From a virus, in the IMG/VR virus record IMGVR_UViG_3300024262_000104, positions 1 through 38,068 of that record: a stretch of DNA of 38,068 bases; one strand, given 5' to 3'. A model generated the notes under the pieces. It had not been told where the DNA came from. It did not search any database and saw only the letters and a list, made by a program, of their open reading frames with translations. Positions 18,352 through 26,179 of this stretch are shown piece by piece (within the stretch, counting starts at the first letter, position 1; every line of letters starts with the position of its first letter). The position numbers and the translations under genes are program-made.

Positions 18352-19162
18352 TACAAATCAGCCAGTATCAAAAACTGAAGCACAAATATATAAGAAATTT
18401 AAAAATTTATCAATAAATGAAGAACCTTTACCACAAGGTGATGGTTCTATACGAATTTCTCCATTTGATGATTATTTTATTTTTACATTCTTTGATGAAT
18501 CTAATGGCGAAAATGTACCAATTGATTTATCAAATGTAGGAACATTAATGATGTCATTTATTGGTAAGAATGATGAAATAAGAATTCCATACTACACTAA
18601 TGTTTCTGATGTTGATTTATCTCAAGGTCAAGTTCTTTTTAGAATAAGTAAAGATGATAGTAAAAAGATTTTAAATTTAGATAATAATAATTTTTATATA
18701 TCAACAAAAATGGTTTCTAATGATGGCAGTGAATCAGATGAATCTGTAATTTATACTGGAACATTTCAATCAATAACTGATGATGCTAGAGTCTCATTAA
18801 CATCACAGATTGACGATTTAAGGATTCAATATACAAAGGATGTTGCGATACTAACAAATGAAAATACTACACTTAAAAAGCAAGTAAATGATTTAACAAC
18901 ACAATTAAATCAAGCGAATTTAATAATTCAAAATTTGAGAAATAGTAATGAATCACTAACAAATGATTTATTTGAATTATCAAAGGACTTAACATCTCAA
19001 AAAATTGAAAAAACTTTAAATGATGCAAAACAAGCACAGGCAGTTGCAGATAAAAACCAAAACGAAGTTACACAAAAAAATGCAATTAATTCTAGAATAA
19101 CAGATAAAACAAATAAAATTACAAATAAAATTGGAGCAAGTAAATTACAAAAATTTAGATAA
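18344..19162 (+). CDS. Virion protein with beta N-domain and coiled-coil C-terminus (272 aa)
   Basis: I place the start at ATG 18344 (MINTNQPVSKTEAQIYKKF), which overlaps the preceding stop by 8 bases. A further upstream in-frame ATG at 18311 would lie well inside the previous gene. Residues 1-150 form a compact beta domain ending YTGTFQSITDDARVSLTS. Residues about 155-245 form a long coiled coil (ENTTLKKQVNDLTTQLNQAN and following). The tail is Lys/Asn/Thr-rich. A globular domain plus coiled coil suits a trimeric wedge, whisker or collar protein. Its stop shares bases with the next start (TAATG). Confidence 0.6.
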   Translation: MINTNQPVSKTEAQIYKKFKNLSINEEPLPQGDGSIRISPFDDYFIFTFFDESNGENVPIDLSNVGTLMMSFIGKNDEIRIPYYTNVSDVDLSQGQVLFRISKDDSKKILNLDNNNFYISTKMVSNDGSESDESVIYTGTFQSITDDARVSLTSQIDDLRIQYTKDVAILTNENTTLKKQVNDLTTQLNQANLIIQNLRNSNESLTNDLFELSKDLTSQKIEKTLNDAKQAQAVADKNQNEVTQKNAINSRITDKTNKITNKIGASKLQKFR

Positions 19163-19716
19163 TGATATTAAGTGGTAGAAATGACCAATTTAGATTTGAA
19201 TTTCCAAGAAATTTTATACCAAAGTCAATTGTAAATAAATATAAACCTTACATTAATAAAATGCCAGGTGTTATGATTGAAGAACCAATTGATTTTTTTA
19301 ATTATGGTATTCAATCAATGAATTTACCTGGTCCAGGTTTTGACCCAGTGTCACAAAATGATAATCCAGGTAATACCAGAAAATTCAGATCTTCTTTACC
19401 TAAACAAGAATTGTTTGATAAAACAATGACCTTAACATTTCAAGCATTTAATGGTTGGATAAATTATTGGATGGCAATTGAAATTTTTGATTTTTATTAT
19501 GATTTCCAAACAAAACAACAATACTTACCAGAGGGTGTTGGTATACAAATGTTAGATGGAGAAGGTTTTGCTTTTATAACAGTACAAATGAAAGATATGT
19601 TAATGACAAAGGTAAATGACATTGATTTAAATTTTTCTTCAAACACAGTTGAATTTAAAACATTCACAATTGACTTTACTTATAATGCTTTAAATATTGC
19701 AATTAACATAGATTAG
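19162..19716 (+). CDS. Tail-tube-like (gp19/gp54-type) protein (184 aa)
   Basis: A 184-residue protein of the size expected for tail-tube or tube-initiator proteins. The N-terminus is RFEFPRNFIP. A LPGPGFDPVSQ loop (about residues 55-65) is followed by strands FDKTMTLTFQ, an aromatic helix (WMAIEIFDFYYDF, about 108-120), and paired strands FAFITVQMKDMLMTKVNDID and TVEFKTFTIDFTYNAL at the end. This order of strands, helix and a final two-strand beta hairpin resembles the T4 gp19/gp54 tube fold. There is no clear sequence identity, so the call rests on size, strand pattern and linkage to baseplate genes. Confidence 0.5.
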   Translation: MILSGRNDQFRFEFPRNFIPKSIVNKYKPYINKMPGVMIEEPIDFFNYGIQSMNLPGPGFDPVSQNDNPGNTRKFRSSLPKQELFDKTMTLTFQAFNGWINYWMAIEIFDFYYDFQTKQQYLPEGVGIQMLDGEGFAFITVQMKDMLMTKVNDIDLNFSSNTVEFKTFTIDFTYNALNIAINID

Positions 19717-19752
19717 GTAAGAATATATAATTTAACAAAAAAAAATAATAAT

Positions 19753-20190
19753 ATGAAATTTTTACTATTAACTTTGACATTTTTTATGATGTCGTTTACA
19801 ACTTTATATTCTCCAAATAAATTTATCCAAACTGTTTTAGTTTATGATAATGGTGAAAATGATGTTGAAATTATTGGAAGTATTTACACATCTTTGATGA
19901 CAGTTGAAAAGATTTCTAACATTTTGAATATTGAACTAATATCTTTAGATGAAGTTGAAGATGATATTTTCATGTTTGCAATTAAATCACAAGAAACAAA
20001 AATGTTAGTAATGAAATTGATTGATGAAGAAGGTTATGAAATTTCTGCGCATCGAAATATTAATGTGAATACTGGAAATAACTATAACGCTTTGGATGTT
20101 TCAACTTTGAAGGATGGGTCTTATAAATTTATTTTAGAAGATGAAACAGGTAGAAGTATTGAGAAAAAAGTTCAATTGACATCAAAATAA
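19753..20190 (+). CDS. Exported protein with Bacteroidota-type C-terminal beta domain (145 aa)
   Basis: The N-terminus MKFLLLTLTFFMMSFTTLYS is a Sec-type signal peptide without a lipobox. The mature part is acidic. The last 60 residues (KLIDEEGYEIS, ALDVSTLKDGSYKFILEDE, then GRSIEKKVQL) resemble the Bacteroidota beta-sandwich seen in type IX secretion sorting domains and in DUF3244-like secreted proteins. It is a paralogue of the lipoprotein at 25669, which shares DEEGY, the NxLxxGSY motif and the D-x-x-G strand. It probably acts at the host cell envelope or outside the cell. Superinfection exclusion is one possibility but is not shown by the sequence. Confidence 0.65.
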   Translation: MKFLLLTLTFFMMSFTTLYSPNKFIQTVLVYDNGENDVEIIGSIYTSLMTVEKISNILNIELISLDEVEDDIFMFAIKSQETKMLVMKLIDEEGYEISAHRNINVNTGNNYNALDVSTLKDGSYKFILEDETGRSIEKKVQLTSK

Positions 20191-20197
20191 AATATAC

Positions 20198-20854
20198 ATG
20201 AAAATAGGAATTGATTTTTCCTTAAATAGTCCTGCTGTAACAATTAAAAACGATAATGGAACATATGAGTTCATATCGTTTTTTAATTTTGATAATAGGG
20301 ATTGGAATATGAGAATATTACAAGATAAAATTCCCATGTCATTTGGTTTACATAAAGAATTAATGTTAAGTAAAACTATACATATATTCCCATACAACAG
20401 AAATGTTAAAAGTAAACTATTTCAAGAAAGGGAAAGGGAGAAGATGACCGATGCGAACATGATATCTGATTTGATAATTGATGCTTTAAAGAAACATATT
20501 AAATCAAATGATATTAATATTGGATTAGAAGGTTTTTCTTATGGTTCTTCTGGTAATTCGTTCATAGATATAATTCAATATAATACTTATTTGAGATATA
20601 AGTTATTAACTGAATTTGGTATTGATAATGTATCATTTTATCAACCGTCTCATGTTAAGAAGCTTGCAGGTAAGGGTAATGCAAATAAATTTTTTATGGT
20701 TAAAGCATTTCAAGATAATGTCTTAAATGATAAAGATTTAAAGCAAACTAAATTATGGAATTATGTTAAAGATAAAGACTATTCAAAAAAAATACCTAAA
20801 CCATTAGATGATATTATTGATTCCTATTTTATTTTAAATTGCAATATAGATTAA
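20198..20854 (+). CDS. RuvC-like Holliday-junction resolvase
   Basis: A 218-residue protein with a RuvC/RNase H-type arrangement: first acidic residue D6 in IGIDFSLNSPA, second E111 in IGLEGFSYGSSGNSF, and final acidic residues D204/D205 and D208 in PLDDIIDSYFIL. The PSHVKKLAGKGNANK segment before the last motif matches the K-rich helix typical of RuvC-like nucleases. In a T4-like phage this enzyme would do the job of gp49 endonuclease VII, cutting branched DNA before packaging and in recombination. It lies 7 bases after the exported-protein gene and before the replication block. Catalytic residues appear intact. Confidence 0.8.
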   Translation: MKIGIDFSLNSPAVTIKNDNGTYEFISFFNFDNRDWNMRILQDKIPMSFGLHKELMLSKTIHIFPYNRNVKSKLFQEREREKMTDANMISDLIIDALKKHIKSNDINIGLEGFSYGSSGNSFIDIIQYNTYLRYKLLTEFGIDNVSFYQPSHVKKLAGKGNANKFFMVKAFQDNVLNDKDLKQTKLWNYVKDKDYSKKIPKPLDDIIDSYFILNCNID

Positions 20855-20880
20855 AGTCAACCTAAAACAATAAATAATAT

Positions 20881-20913
20881 TAAGTATACTTATTCAATTA
20901 AAGTTTACTTTAA
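20881..20913. promoter_or_regulatory. Operator-like pair of palindromic repeats upstream of the gp31-like gene
   Basis: The 142-base gap after the resolvase gene has a 12-base palindrome TAAGTATACTTA (20881-20892). It also has a second dyad TTAAAG-TTTA-CTTTAA (20898-20913). The inner decamers AAGTATACTT and AAGTTTACTT differ by one base and start 19 bases apart, close to two helical turns. A weak TTGACT (20945) and AT-rich boxes follow before the gp31-like start. Paired dyads at this spacing are typical of dimeric repressor sites, but in AT-rich DNA chance is possible. Confidence 0.3.
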
Positions 20914-20996
20914 GTCTAAATCTAAATTCTAATCTTTTTCTTTCTTGACTCTGATAAATTTTATATATAGAGTTTTACATTTTGTTTCACATTCTT

Positions 20997-21296
20997 ATGA
21001 TAAAAGCCCTAGGAAATCGCATATTTTTAAAAAAAGATTTAAAAACACAAGATTCTTGTGAAATTATAGATAATTTACAAGCACAAAAAAATGGTTTTTT
21101 ATATGCTCCACCATACTCAGGTACGATTATAAGTGTTGGGTCTAGAGTTGAGGATATTGACTATATAGTGGGTGCTAGGGTGTTGTTTCATGACTTAGCA
21201 GGCGTTGAAATTGATTTAGATGATAGTAGTATAGTATCAATAAGAGAACAAGATGTTACTGCAATAATATTTGATGAAACTATAAAAATAAATTAA
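20997..21296 (+). CDS. 31: GroES/gp31-like cochaperonin
   Basis: A 99-residue protein. I chose ATG 20997 (MIKALGNRIFLKKD), which matches the GroES start, over an upstream in-frame ATG at 20982. The GroES pattern continues: a mobile-loop region (about residues 18-35), GFLYAPPYSGTIISVGSRVED, GARVLFHDLAGVEIDLDD, and a final strand SIVSIREQDVTAII. T4 gp31 replaces host GroES so that GroEL can fold the major capsid protein, and this gene would do the same for the phage head. It follows the longest regulatory-looking gap so far and precedes gp32. Confidence 0.82.
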   Translation: MIKALGNRIFLKKDLKTQDSCEIIDNLQAQKNGFLYAPPYSGTIISVGSRVEDIDYIVGARVLFHDLAGVEIDLDDSSIVSIREQDVTAIIFDETIKIN

Positions 21297-21477
21297 AATA
21301 GTATGAAACAAAACATTAAAACTTGATATATAATACAATAAATAGTTAAACAAACAAATTTAAAAGGCACAATAATATTTCAAACGGCATTCAAACATAA
21401 AATTTTTGATAAACTCGAGTAACTCAAATATCTAATGTTTTTATATAATTAATTTTTAAAATAAAAAGGCAAAAACA

Positions 21478-22377
21478 ATGGCAAATTTAGAAGATGAATT
21501 TAGTATTTTTGGTTTAAGTGTTGAAGACTTAGACACAGGTGATGATAAACAGACAACATCTGATTTATATAAACCTTCCCCTGATAATGGTAAGAATGGA
21601 GTTTATGAATCTCTTATTCGTTTTCTACCTAATGTAAAAAATCCACGCAAACCTTATATTCGTAAATACGTTTATTGGTTGGAAGATTCAGAAGGTAAGG
21701 GTTTTTATGTAGATTCTCCATCTACAGTAGGTGATAAATGTCCGGTACAAGATATGTTCTTTAAGTTGAGAAATTCTGAGTCAGCAATTGACAAAAAGAA
21801 TTCAGAACAATTAAAAAGAAAGGAAGTTTATTATGCACTTATTCAAGTTGTAGATGATGCAAATTCTACTGATGACGTTGGGAAAGTTAAAGTTTGGAGA
21901 TTTGGTTATAAAATCAAACAAAAAATTGACGATGAATTAAATCCAAAGTACGATGAACCAACTCAAGTATTTGATGTATTTGAAGGTAAAAACTTTGAAT
22001 TAAACATCTCCAAATTAGGTGGATTCCCAAACTACGATTCTTGCAAATTCCAAAGCAAAATAAAACCAATGAAAATTGGTGGTGAAGATGTAACTGATTC
22101 TGCTGAAGGTCGTAAAGCAATTTTAGAATATTTGGGTGCTGCACCCGATTTGTCTAATTTTGATTACAAACCATGGGATGAAGATACTAGAAAACGCGTA
22201 GAAGGTGTTTTATCAAAATTTACTTCACCAGGTAGTGCTGTAAAGAAAGTAACAAATACTGAATCTACAAAAGCTAAAGCAACAAAACCTGCAGACGAAA
22301 CAGCAAAAACTGTTAATGTTGAAAGTGATGAAGATGCTGGTGATTTAGATGATTTTATAAATGGGTTAGACCTATAA
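21478..22377 (+). CDS. 32: T4 gp32-like single-stranded DNA-binding protein
   Basis: A 299-residue protein, the size of T4 gp32 (301). Residues 40-200 match the gp32 core: ESLIRFLPNVKNPRKPYIRK, the SPSTVGDKCPVQ segment, KVWRFGYKIKQKID, and ELNISKLGGFPNYDSCKF. A Lys/Thr/Ala linker leads to an acidic tail (DEDAGDLDDFINGLDL), the part of gp32 that recruits replication proteins. Of the T4 zinc ligands (one His, three Cys) only C88 remains, so the zinc site is lost. The 181-base leader (21297-21477) is AT-rich, has no ORF, and contains an ACTCGAGT palindrome near 21414. The protein would coat ssDNA for the primase and UvsY encoded next door. Confidence 0.88.
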   Translation: MANLEDEFSIFGLSVEDLDTGDDKQTTSDLYKPSPDNGKNGVYESLIRFLPNVKNPRKPYIRKYVYWLEDSEGKGFYVDSPSTVGDKCPVQDMFFKLRNSESAIDKKNSEQLKRKEVYYALIQVVDDANSTDDVGKVKVWRFGYKIKQKIDDELNPKYDEPTQVFDVFEGKNFELNISKLGGFPNYDSCKFQSKIKPMKIGGEDVTDSAEGRKAILEYLGAAPDLSNFDYKPWDEDTRKRVEGVLSKFTSPGSAVKKVTNTESTKAKATKPADETAKTVNVESDEDAGDLDDFINGLDL

Positions 22378-22380
22378 TAA

Positions 22381-23451
22381 ATGAATTTAATTTCCCATGA
22401 ATTAAAAACCCGAATTATTGATAAGATAGTTCGGGTTCTTCATAAGAACCATTCCCATCCAGAAAAAACAAAAACATTAGATAGCAAAAGTAGATTAAAT
22501 TTTGCATGTCCATATTGCGGTGATTCATCAGATAACAATAGAAAGAAAAGAGGAAACTTATATTGGAATGATTTATTCTTTCACTGTTACAATTGTTCAG
22601 CACACACATCACTTGATGCATTCTTAACTGATTTTGAACATAATTTTGAGGGAGGCGATAGAGTAAATGTAATTAATTTCATAAATGAAAATCGGAAATT
22701 AATTAATGCTGGTGAAACTTTAGATTTTTATCTTTTTGATAAAATAAATGAAATGGCATTAACATTTGATGAACTTTCGTTAGGATTTAATATATACCCA
22801 CTCAATCAACATACATACCGAGCATTCCCATATCTTAGGAGTAGAATGCTGCATAATAAACTTGAGAGATTTGCATATGACCCAAGACGTAAAGATTTAT
22901 ATATTTTTAATTTAAATATAGATAAAAAAATTGTAGGATTTCAAGTTAGAAATCTTGAAGGTATTGGTCCAAAATATACTACATGGAATATTGAAAGAAT
23001 TTATAATAAGTTAGGATTGGATCTTGACGTTCAGGGTAACGATTTAGATTCTTTAAATAAAATATCAATGTTATTTGGTATTTTACAGGTTAATTTTTCA
23101 TCAAGATTAACAATTTTTGAAGGTCCCATGGATGCAATGTTTATGAGTAATTCATTGGGTTTAACTGGAGTTAAAAAACAAATAGTACAATTTGATGAAT
23201 TACCAAACGTTCGTTATTTTTTTGATAATGATAAGGAAGGTAAACTGAAAATGATTGAAAAATTAAAAATGCATCAAAGTGTATTTATGTGGAGTAAATT
23301 TTGTAAAGATTTCAATATCCCATATTATGGTAAAAAATTAGTTAAAGATTTAAATGACCTAGTAATATTTGAATACATTAATAAAACTGGGTGTTTATCT
23401 GAACTTGATAAATATTTTACAAACAATCCATTAGACATCATTTATATATGA
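22381..23451 (+). CDS. 61: DNA primase, T4 gp61-like
   Basis: A 356-residue protein (T4 gp61 is 342). The N-terminal zinc ribbon is C43-x2-C46 (CPYCGDSS) and C69-x2-C72 (HCYNCSAHT). The Toprim core follows with EGPMD at 247-251 and DND at 282-284 (FFDNDKEGK). The acidic residues needed for RNA primer synthesis are present. It begins 3 bases after gp32, so single-strand coating and priming are coupled. Its stop overlaps the next start as ATGA. T4 gp61 works with the gp41 helicase, which is not in this window. Confidence 0.87.
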   Translation: MNLISHELKTRIIDKIVRVLHKNHSHPEKTKTLDSKSRLNFACPYCGDSSDNNRKKRGNLYWNDLFFHCYNCSAHTSLDAFLTDFEHNFEGGDRVNVINFINENRKLINAGETLDFYLFDKINEMALTFDELSLGFNIYPLNQHTYRAFPYLRSRMLHNKLERFAYDPRRKDLYIFNLNIDKKIVGFQVRNLEGIGPKYTTWNIERIYNKLGLDLDVQGNDLDSLNKISMLFGILQVNFSSRLTIFEGPMDAMFMSNSLGLTGVKKQIVQFDELPNVRYFFDNDKEGKLKMIEKLKMHQSVFMWSKFCKDFNIPYYGKKLVKDLNDLVIFEYINKTGCLSELDKYFTNNPLDIIYI

Positions 23452-23672
23452 TAGATAAAATAATTTTACATGTGAGTGATGAAACTTCAGAATTTTACGA
23501 TGATTTAAATATTGAACAAACTAGACTTAAATTATTTGTTAACTTTAATTCAGACATAAAACACATTGATTCTGTAGAAACACCAAATATAACAATAGGT
23601 GAACCTAAAGAAAAATTTAAACCAATTGTTAAACAATATCAAAAAATTGATAGCTCAAAAAGTATTTTTTAA
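23448..23672 (+). CDS. Small protein between primase and UvsY (74 aa)
   Basis: A 74-residue, acidic-then-basic protein (ILHVSDETSEFYDDLNIEQT at the start, KFKPIVKQYQKIDSSKSIF at the end). It overlaps the primase stop by 4 bases and the UvsY start by 1 base, so it is translated as part of the replication operon. No domain is recognised. Being locked between replication genes, it could be a small cofactor of primase or recombination. Confidence 0.6.
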   Translation: MIDKIILHVSDETSEFYDDLNIEQTRLKLFVNFNSDIKHIDSVETPNITIGEPKEKFKPIVKQYQKIDSSKSIF

Positions 23673-24121
23673 TGGCATTTGATGATACACAAATTAAAGA
23701 AGCAAATATAGAACTAGAAAAAAAAATGACTAGTGATAGAGAATCTTGGCAAGATAAAATTAATAAAGTTGTCATGATGATTAAATATGTATCTGAACTT
23801 GCTGAATGTCAAGTGTTGATGCTTTCTTATAGGCAACAGTTATTGGAAAAAATTGCTGATTTTAAATCAATAATTTATAAGAGAAATTCAACGTGGGATA
23901 AATATTATAAAATACATTATCGTGATTATACTATTAATTATGATATTAAATTAACAAATAGTGAAAAAAATCAATTTATTAAAGGTGATTTATCAGCACT
24001 AAAACACCAAATTGATATGCTACAATCGCATGTTGATTATTACCAAGAATGTATTAAGACATTAGATAATATGGCATTTGCAATTAGAAATCGCATACGA
24101 TTAGACGACGAACAGATATGA
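23672..24121 (+). CDS. uvsY: UvsY-like recombination mediator
   Basis: A 149-residue helical protein (T4 UvsY is 137). The pattern W-x2-K early, YRQQLLEKIADFKS, then YKRNSTWDKYYKIHY, LTNSEKNQFIKGD, and a closing helix VDYYQECIKTLDNMAFAIRN follows UvsY (including the SE...GD-type turn and the Y/F-A-I-R/K-N/H helix). UvsY loads the UvsX recombinase onto gp32-coated ssDNA. It overlaps the UvsW start by ATGA. The uvsY-uvsW neighbourhood is the same as in T4, which strengthens the call more than the modest sequence match alone. Confidence 0.78.
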   Translation: MAFDDTQIKEANIELEKKMTSDRESWQDKINKVVMMIKYVSELAECQVLMLSYRQQLLEKIADFKSIIYKRNSTWDKYYKIHYRDYTINYDIKLTNSEKNQFIKGDLSALKHQIDMLQSHVDYYQECIKTLDNMAFAIRNRIRLDDEQI

Positions 24122-25626
24122 AGTTAACGCTAGACAATAACAAAAAATTTTTGATAATTGATTCTTGTACTGAATTAGAATATGAGCAATTAAAAATATC
24201 ATTGACAAAACGAATTGATGGGTGGAGATTTCACCCATTGGTAAAGAAAGGAGTGTGGGATGGTAAAATTTCTCATATTAAAGGCAACAAAATTCCTGCT
24301 GGTCTATGGAAAGAAGTAATTGATATTTGTAAAGAGTATGATTTTACATACTCTTTGAATAACATAACTGAACTTTTTGATACTGAAATTACTGAGGAAG
24401 AATTCGCATCTTGGGTAAATGATTTTTTTCAATATAGTAAAATAAAACCAAGAGATTACCAAATCGATGCAGCATTTAAGATTATTAAATATAGAAGGTG
24501 TATGGCTGAACTTGCAACATCAGCAGGTAAAACACTTATATCATTTATGGTTGTTGCTTATATTACTGATGTTCTAAAGAAGAACAAAGTTTTAATGATT
24601 GTACCGAATGTAAGTTTAGTAATTCAAGCGACTGGTGATTTTGAAGAATATAATAAACAAAAAGTTGAACTCAAAATCCAACAAATTTATGCAGGCGTAA
24701 AACTAAAGAAAAGTTCAAATGTTGTTATTGGTACATATCAATCATTAGTAAAAAGTGATGCTGAATACTTTAAACAATTTGATGCTGTATTTATTGATGA
24801 GACTCATAAAGCAAACGCAAAGTCAATTCAAACAATTATGGATCATTGTTGGCATTGTGACTATCGTTTTGGTTTGAGTGGTACAATACCAAAAAAAGGT
24901 ACACTTGAAAGATTATCTCTGATGTCTGCATTAGGTCCACTTGTAGTACAAGTTAAAGCTAGTGAATTATTAGAAGAAGGTTATATTACCCCATGTAAAG
25001 TTTTACAATTACACATGGATTACGCAACAGTTGAACAAAAAAAGGCATTCGCTGAATTATATAGCAATCCTTTTGATAGACAAAAACTATTTACACTTGA
25101 ACAAAATTTTATAAATAACAACGAAGAACGACTTAATTTTGTTGCACAGGTAATTAAAAAATCAACAAATAATTCTTTGGTGTTATTTCATAAAATTGAT
25201 TATGGAGAGAAACTTTACAAAAAACTCAAACAAATAACAAATAAGAAGGTATATTATGTTGATGGTTCTGTTAGTACCGCATTAAGAGAAGAATTTAAAT
25301 CTAGAATGGAAAAAAATAATGACGTAATAGTTGTTGCATCATACGGTACATTCTCTACAGGTATTTCAATTAATAATATTCATAATATATTTTTTACTGA
25401 ATCATTTAAATCAGAAATAATAATAAGACAATCAATTGGTAGAGGTTTACGGAAATTACTTGATAAGGCATTAGTAAAGATTTTTGATTTTGTTGATGAT
25501 TTAAGATACAAAAACCCTGATGAAAATTTAGATTGGTCAAATTACATATATAACCATGGGACTTCTCGTAGAAAAATATATAAAGAAGAAAAATTCCCAT
25601 GCGAAATTCATCAATTTAAATTTTAA
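24118..25626 (+). CDS. uvsW: UvsW-like superfamily 2 DNA/RNA helicase
   Basis: A 502-residue protein, almost the length of T4 UvsW (503). An N-terminal domain (residues 1-105, with GWRFHPLVKKGVWDGKIS) precedes the helicase core. The motifs are PRDYQ at 111-115 (Q-like), Walker A ATSAGKT at 133-139, DETH at 227-230, SGT at 254-256, and motif VI IRQSIGRGLRK at about 436-446. UvsW unwinds R-loops and branched DNA and ends origin-dependent replication as the phage moves to recombination-driven replication. Its start overlaps uvsY. All ATPase motifs look intact. Confidence 0.9.
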   Translation: MKLTLDNNKKFLIIDSCTELEYEQLKISLTKRIDGWRFHPLVKKGVWDGKISHIKGNKIPAGLWKEVIDICKEYDFTYSLNNITELFDTEITEEEFASWVNDFFQYSKIKPRDYQIDAAFKIIKYRRCMAELATSAGKTLISFMVVAYITDVLKKNKVLMIVPNVSLVIQATGDFEEYNKQKVELKIQQIYAGVKLKKSSNVVIGTYQSLVKSDAEYFKQFDAVFIDETHKANAKSIQTIMDHCWHCDYRFGLSGTIPKKGTLERLSLMSALGPLVVQVKASELLEEGYITPCKVLQLHMDYATVEQKKAFAELYSNPFDRQKLFTLEQNFINNNEERLNFVAQVIKKSTNNSLVLFHKIDYGEKLYKKLKQITNKKVYYVDGSVSTALREEFKSRMEKNNDVIVVASYGTFSTGISINNIHNIFFTESFKSEIIIRQSIGRGLRKLLDKALVKIFDFVDDLRYKNPDENLDWSNYIYNHGTSRRKIYKEEKFPCEIHQFKF

Positions 25627-25668
25627 ATTTTTTACATAATATATAATTAAAATAACAAACAACAAAAA

Positions 25669-26172
25669 ATGAAAACAATGAAATTTATTGCAATTTTTAT
25701 TTTATTTTTATTAGTGTCATGTTCATCTAATGAATCTAATAAATTTACAGAATTAAGTATTAATAATATTGATGCAAATGCCATTACAAGGGGTGGTGTA
25801 TTATACGACAGAGTATCACTTGTTTCAGATGAAAGTAACGACGAAGCAGATATTTTAAATATTGCCGAGGCATTATTCTCAACTGAGAAAGAAACACAAT
25901 TATTAGATGTTAAATTTACAGCTGCAGTTGATTCTGTAACGAATGGTATGTTCCTTTTTGGAATTGAAACTGAAAATGATAAAAATTTATCATTTGAAAT
26001 TTATGATGAAGAAGGGTATGATTTAGTTGGTCGTAATGGTTTTGTAATTTACACAGGTCAAAATTATAAAGCATTAAATCTTAACACGTTAGAATCGGGT
26101 TCATATGTATTCAGACTTAGAGATGATAAAGGTGCTGAATTAAATCACACAATTACAGTAAAAAATAATTAA
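25669..26172 (+). CDS. Phage-encoded lipoprotein, paralogue of the 19753 exported protein
   Basis: A 167-residue protein. The signal IAIFILFLLVSC ends in a lipobox LVSC with Cys18, followed by SSNESN, the Ser/Asn/acid-rich start usual for Bacteroidota lipoproteins. The last 65 residues (FEIYDEEGYDLVG, ALNLNTLESGSYVFRLRDD, then GAELNHTITV) match the C-terminus of the 19753 protein and resemble Bacteroidota secreted beta-sandwich or sorting domains. It is probably anchored in the host envelope. Phage lipoproteins often block superinfection or protect lysing cells, but the sequence does not decide this. It sits between uvsW and a tagged gene. Confidence 0.7.
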   Translation: MKTMKFIAIFILFLLVSCSSNESNKFTELSINNIDANAITRGGVLYDRVSLVSDESNDEADILNIAEALFSTEKETQLLDVKFTAAVDSVTNGMFLFGIETENDKNLSFEIYDEEGYDLVGRNGFVIYTGQNYKALNLNTLESGSYVFRLRDDKGAELNHTITVKNN

Positions 26173-26179
26173 AACATAA

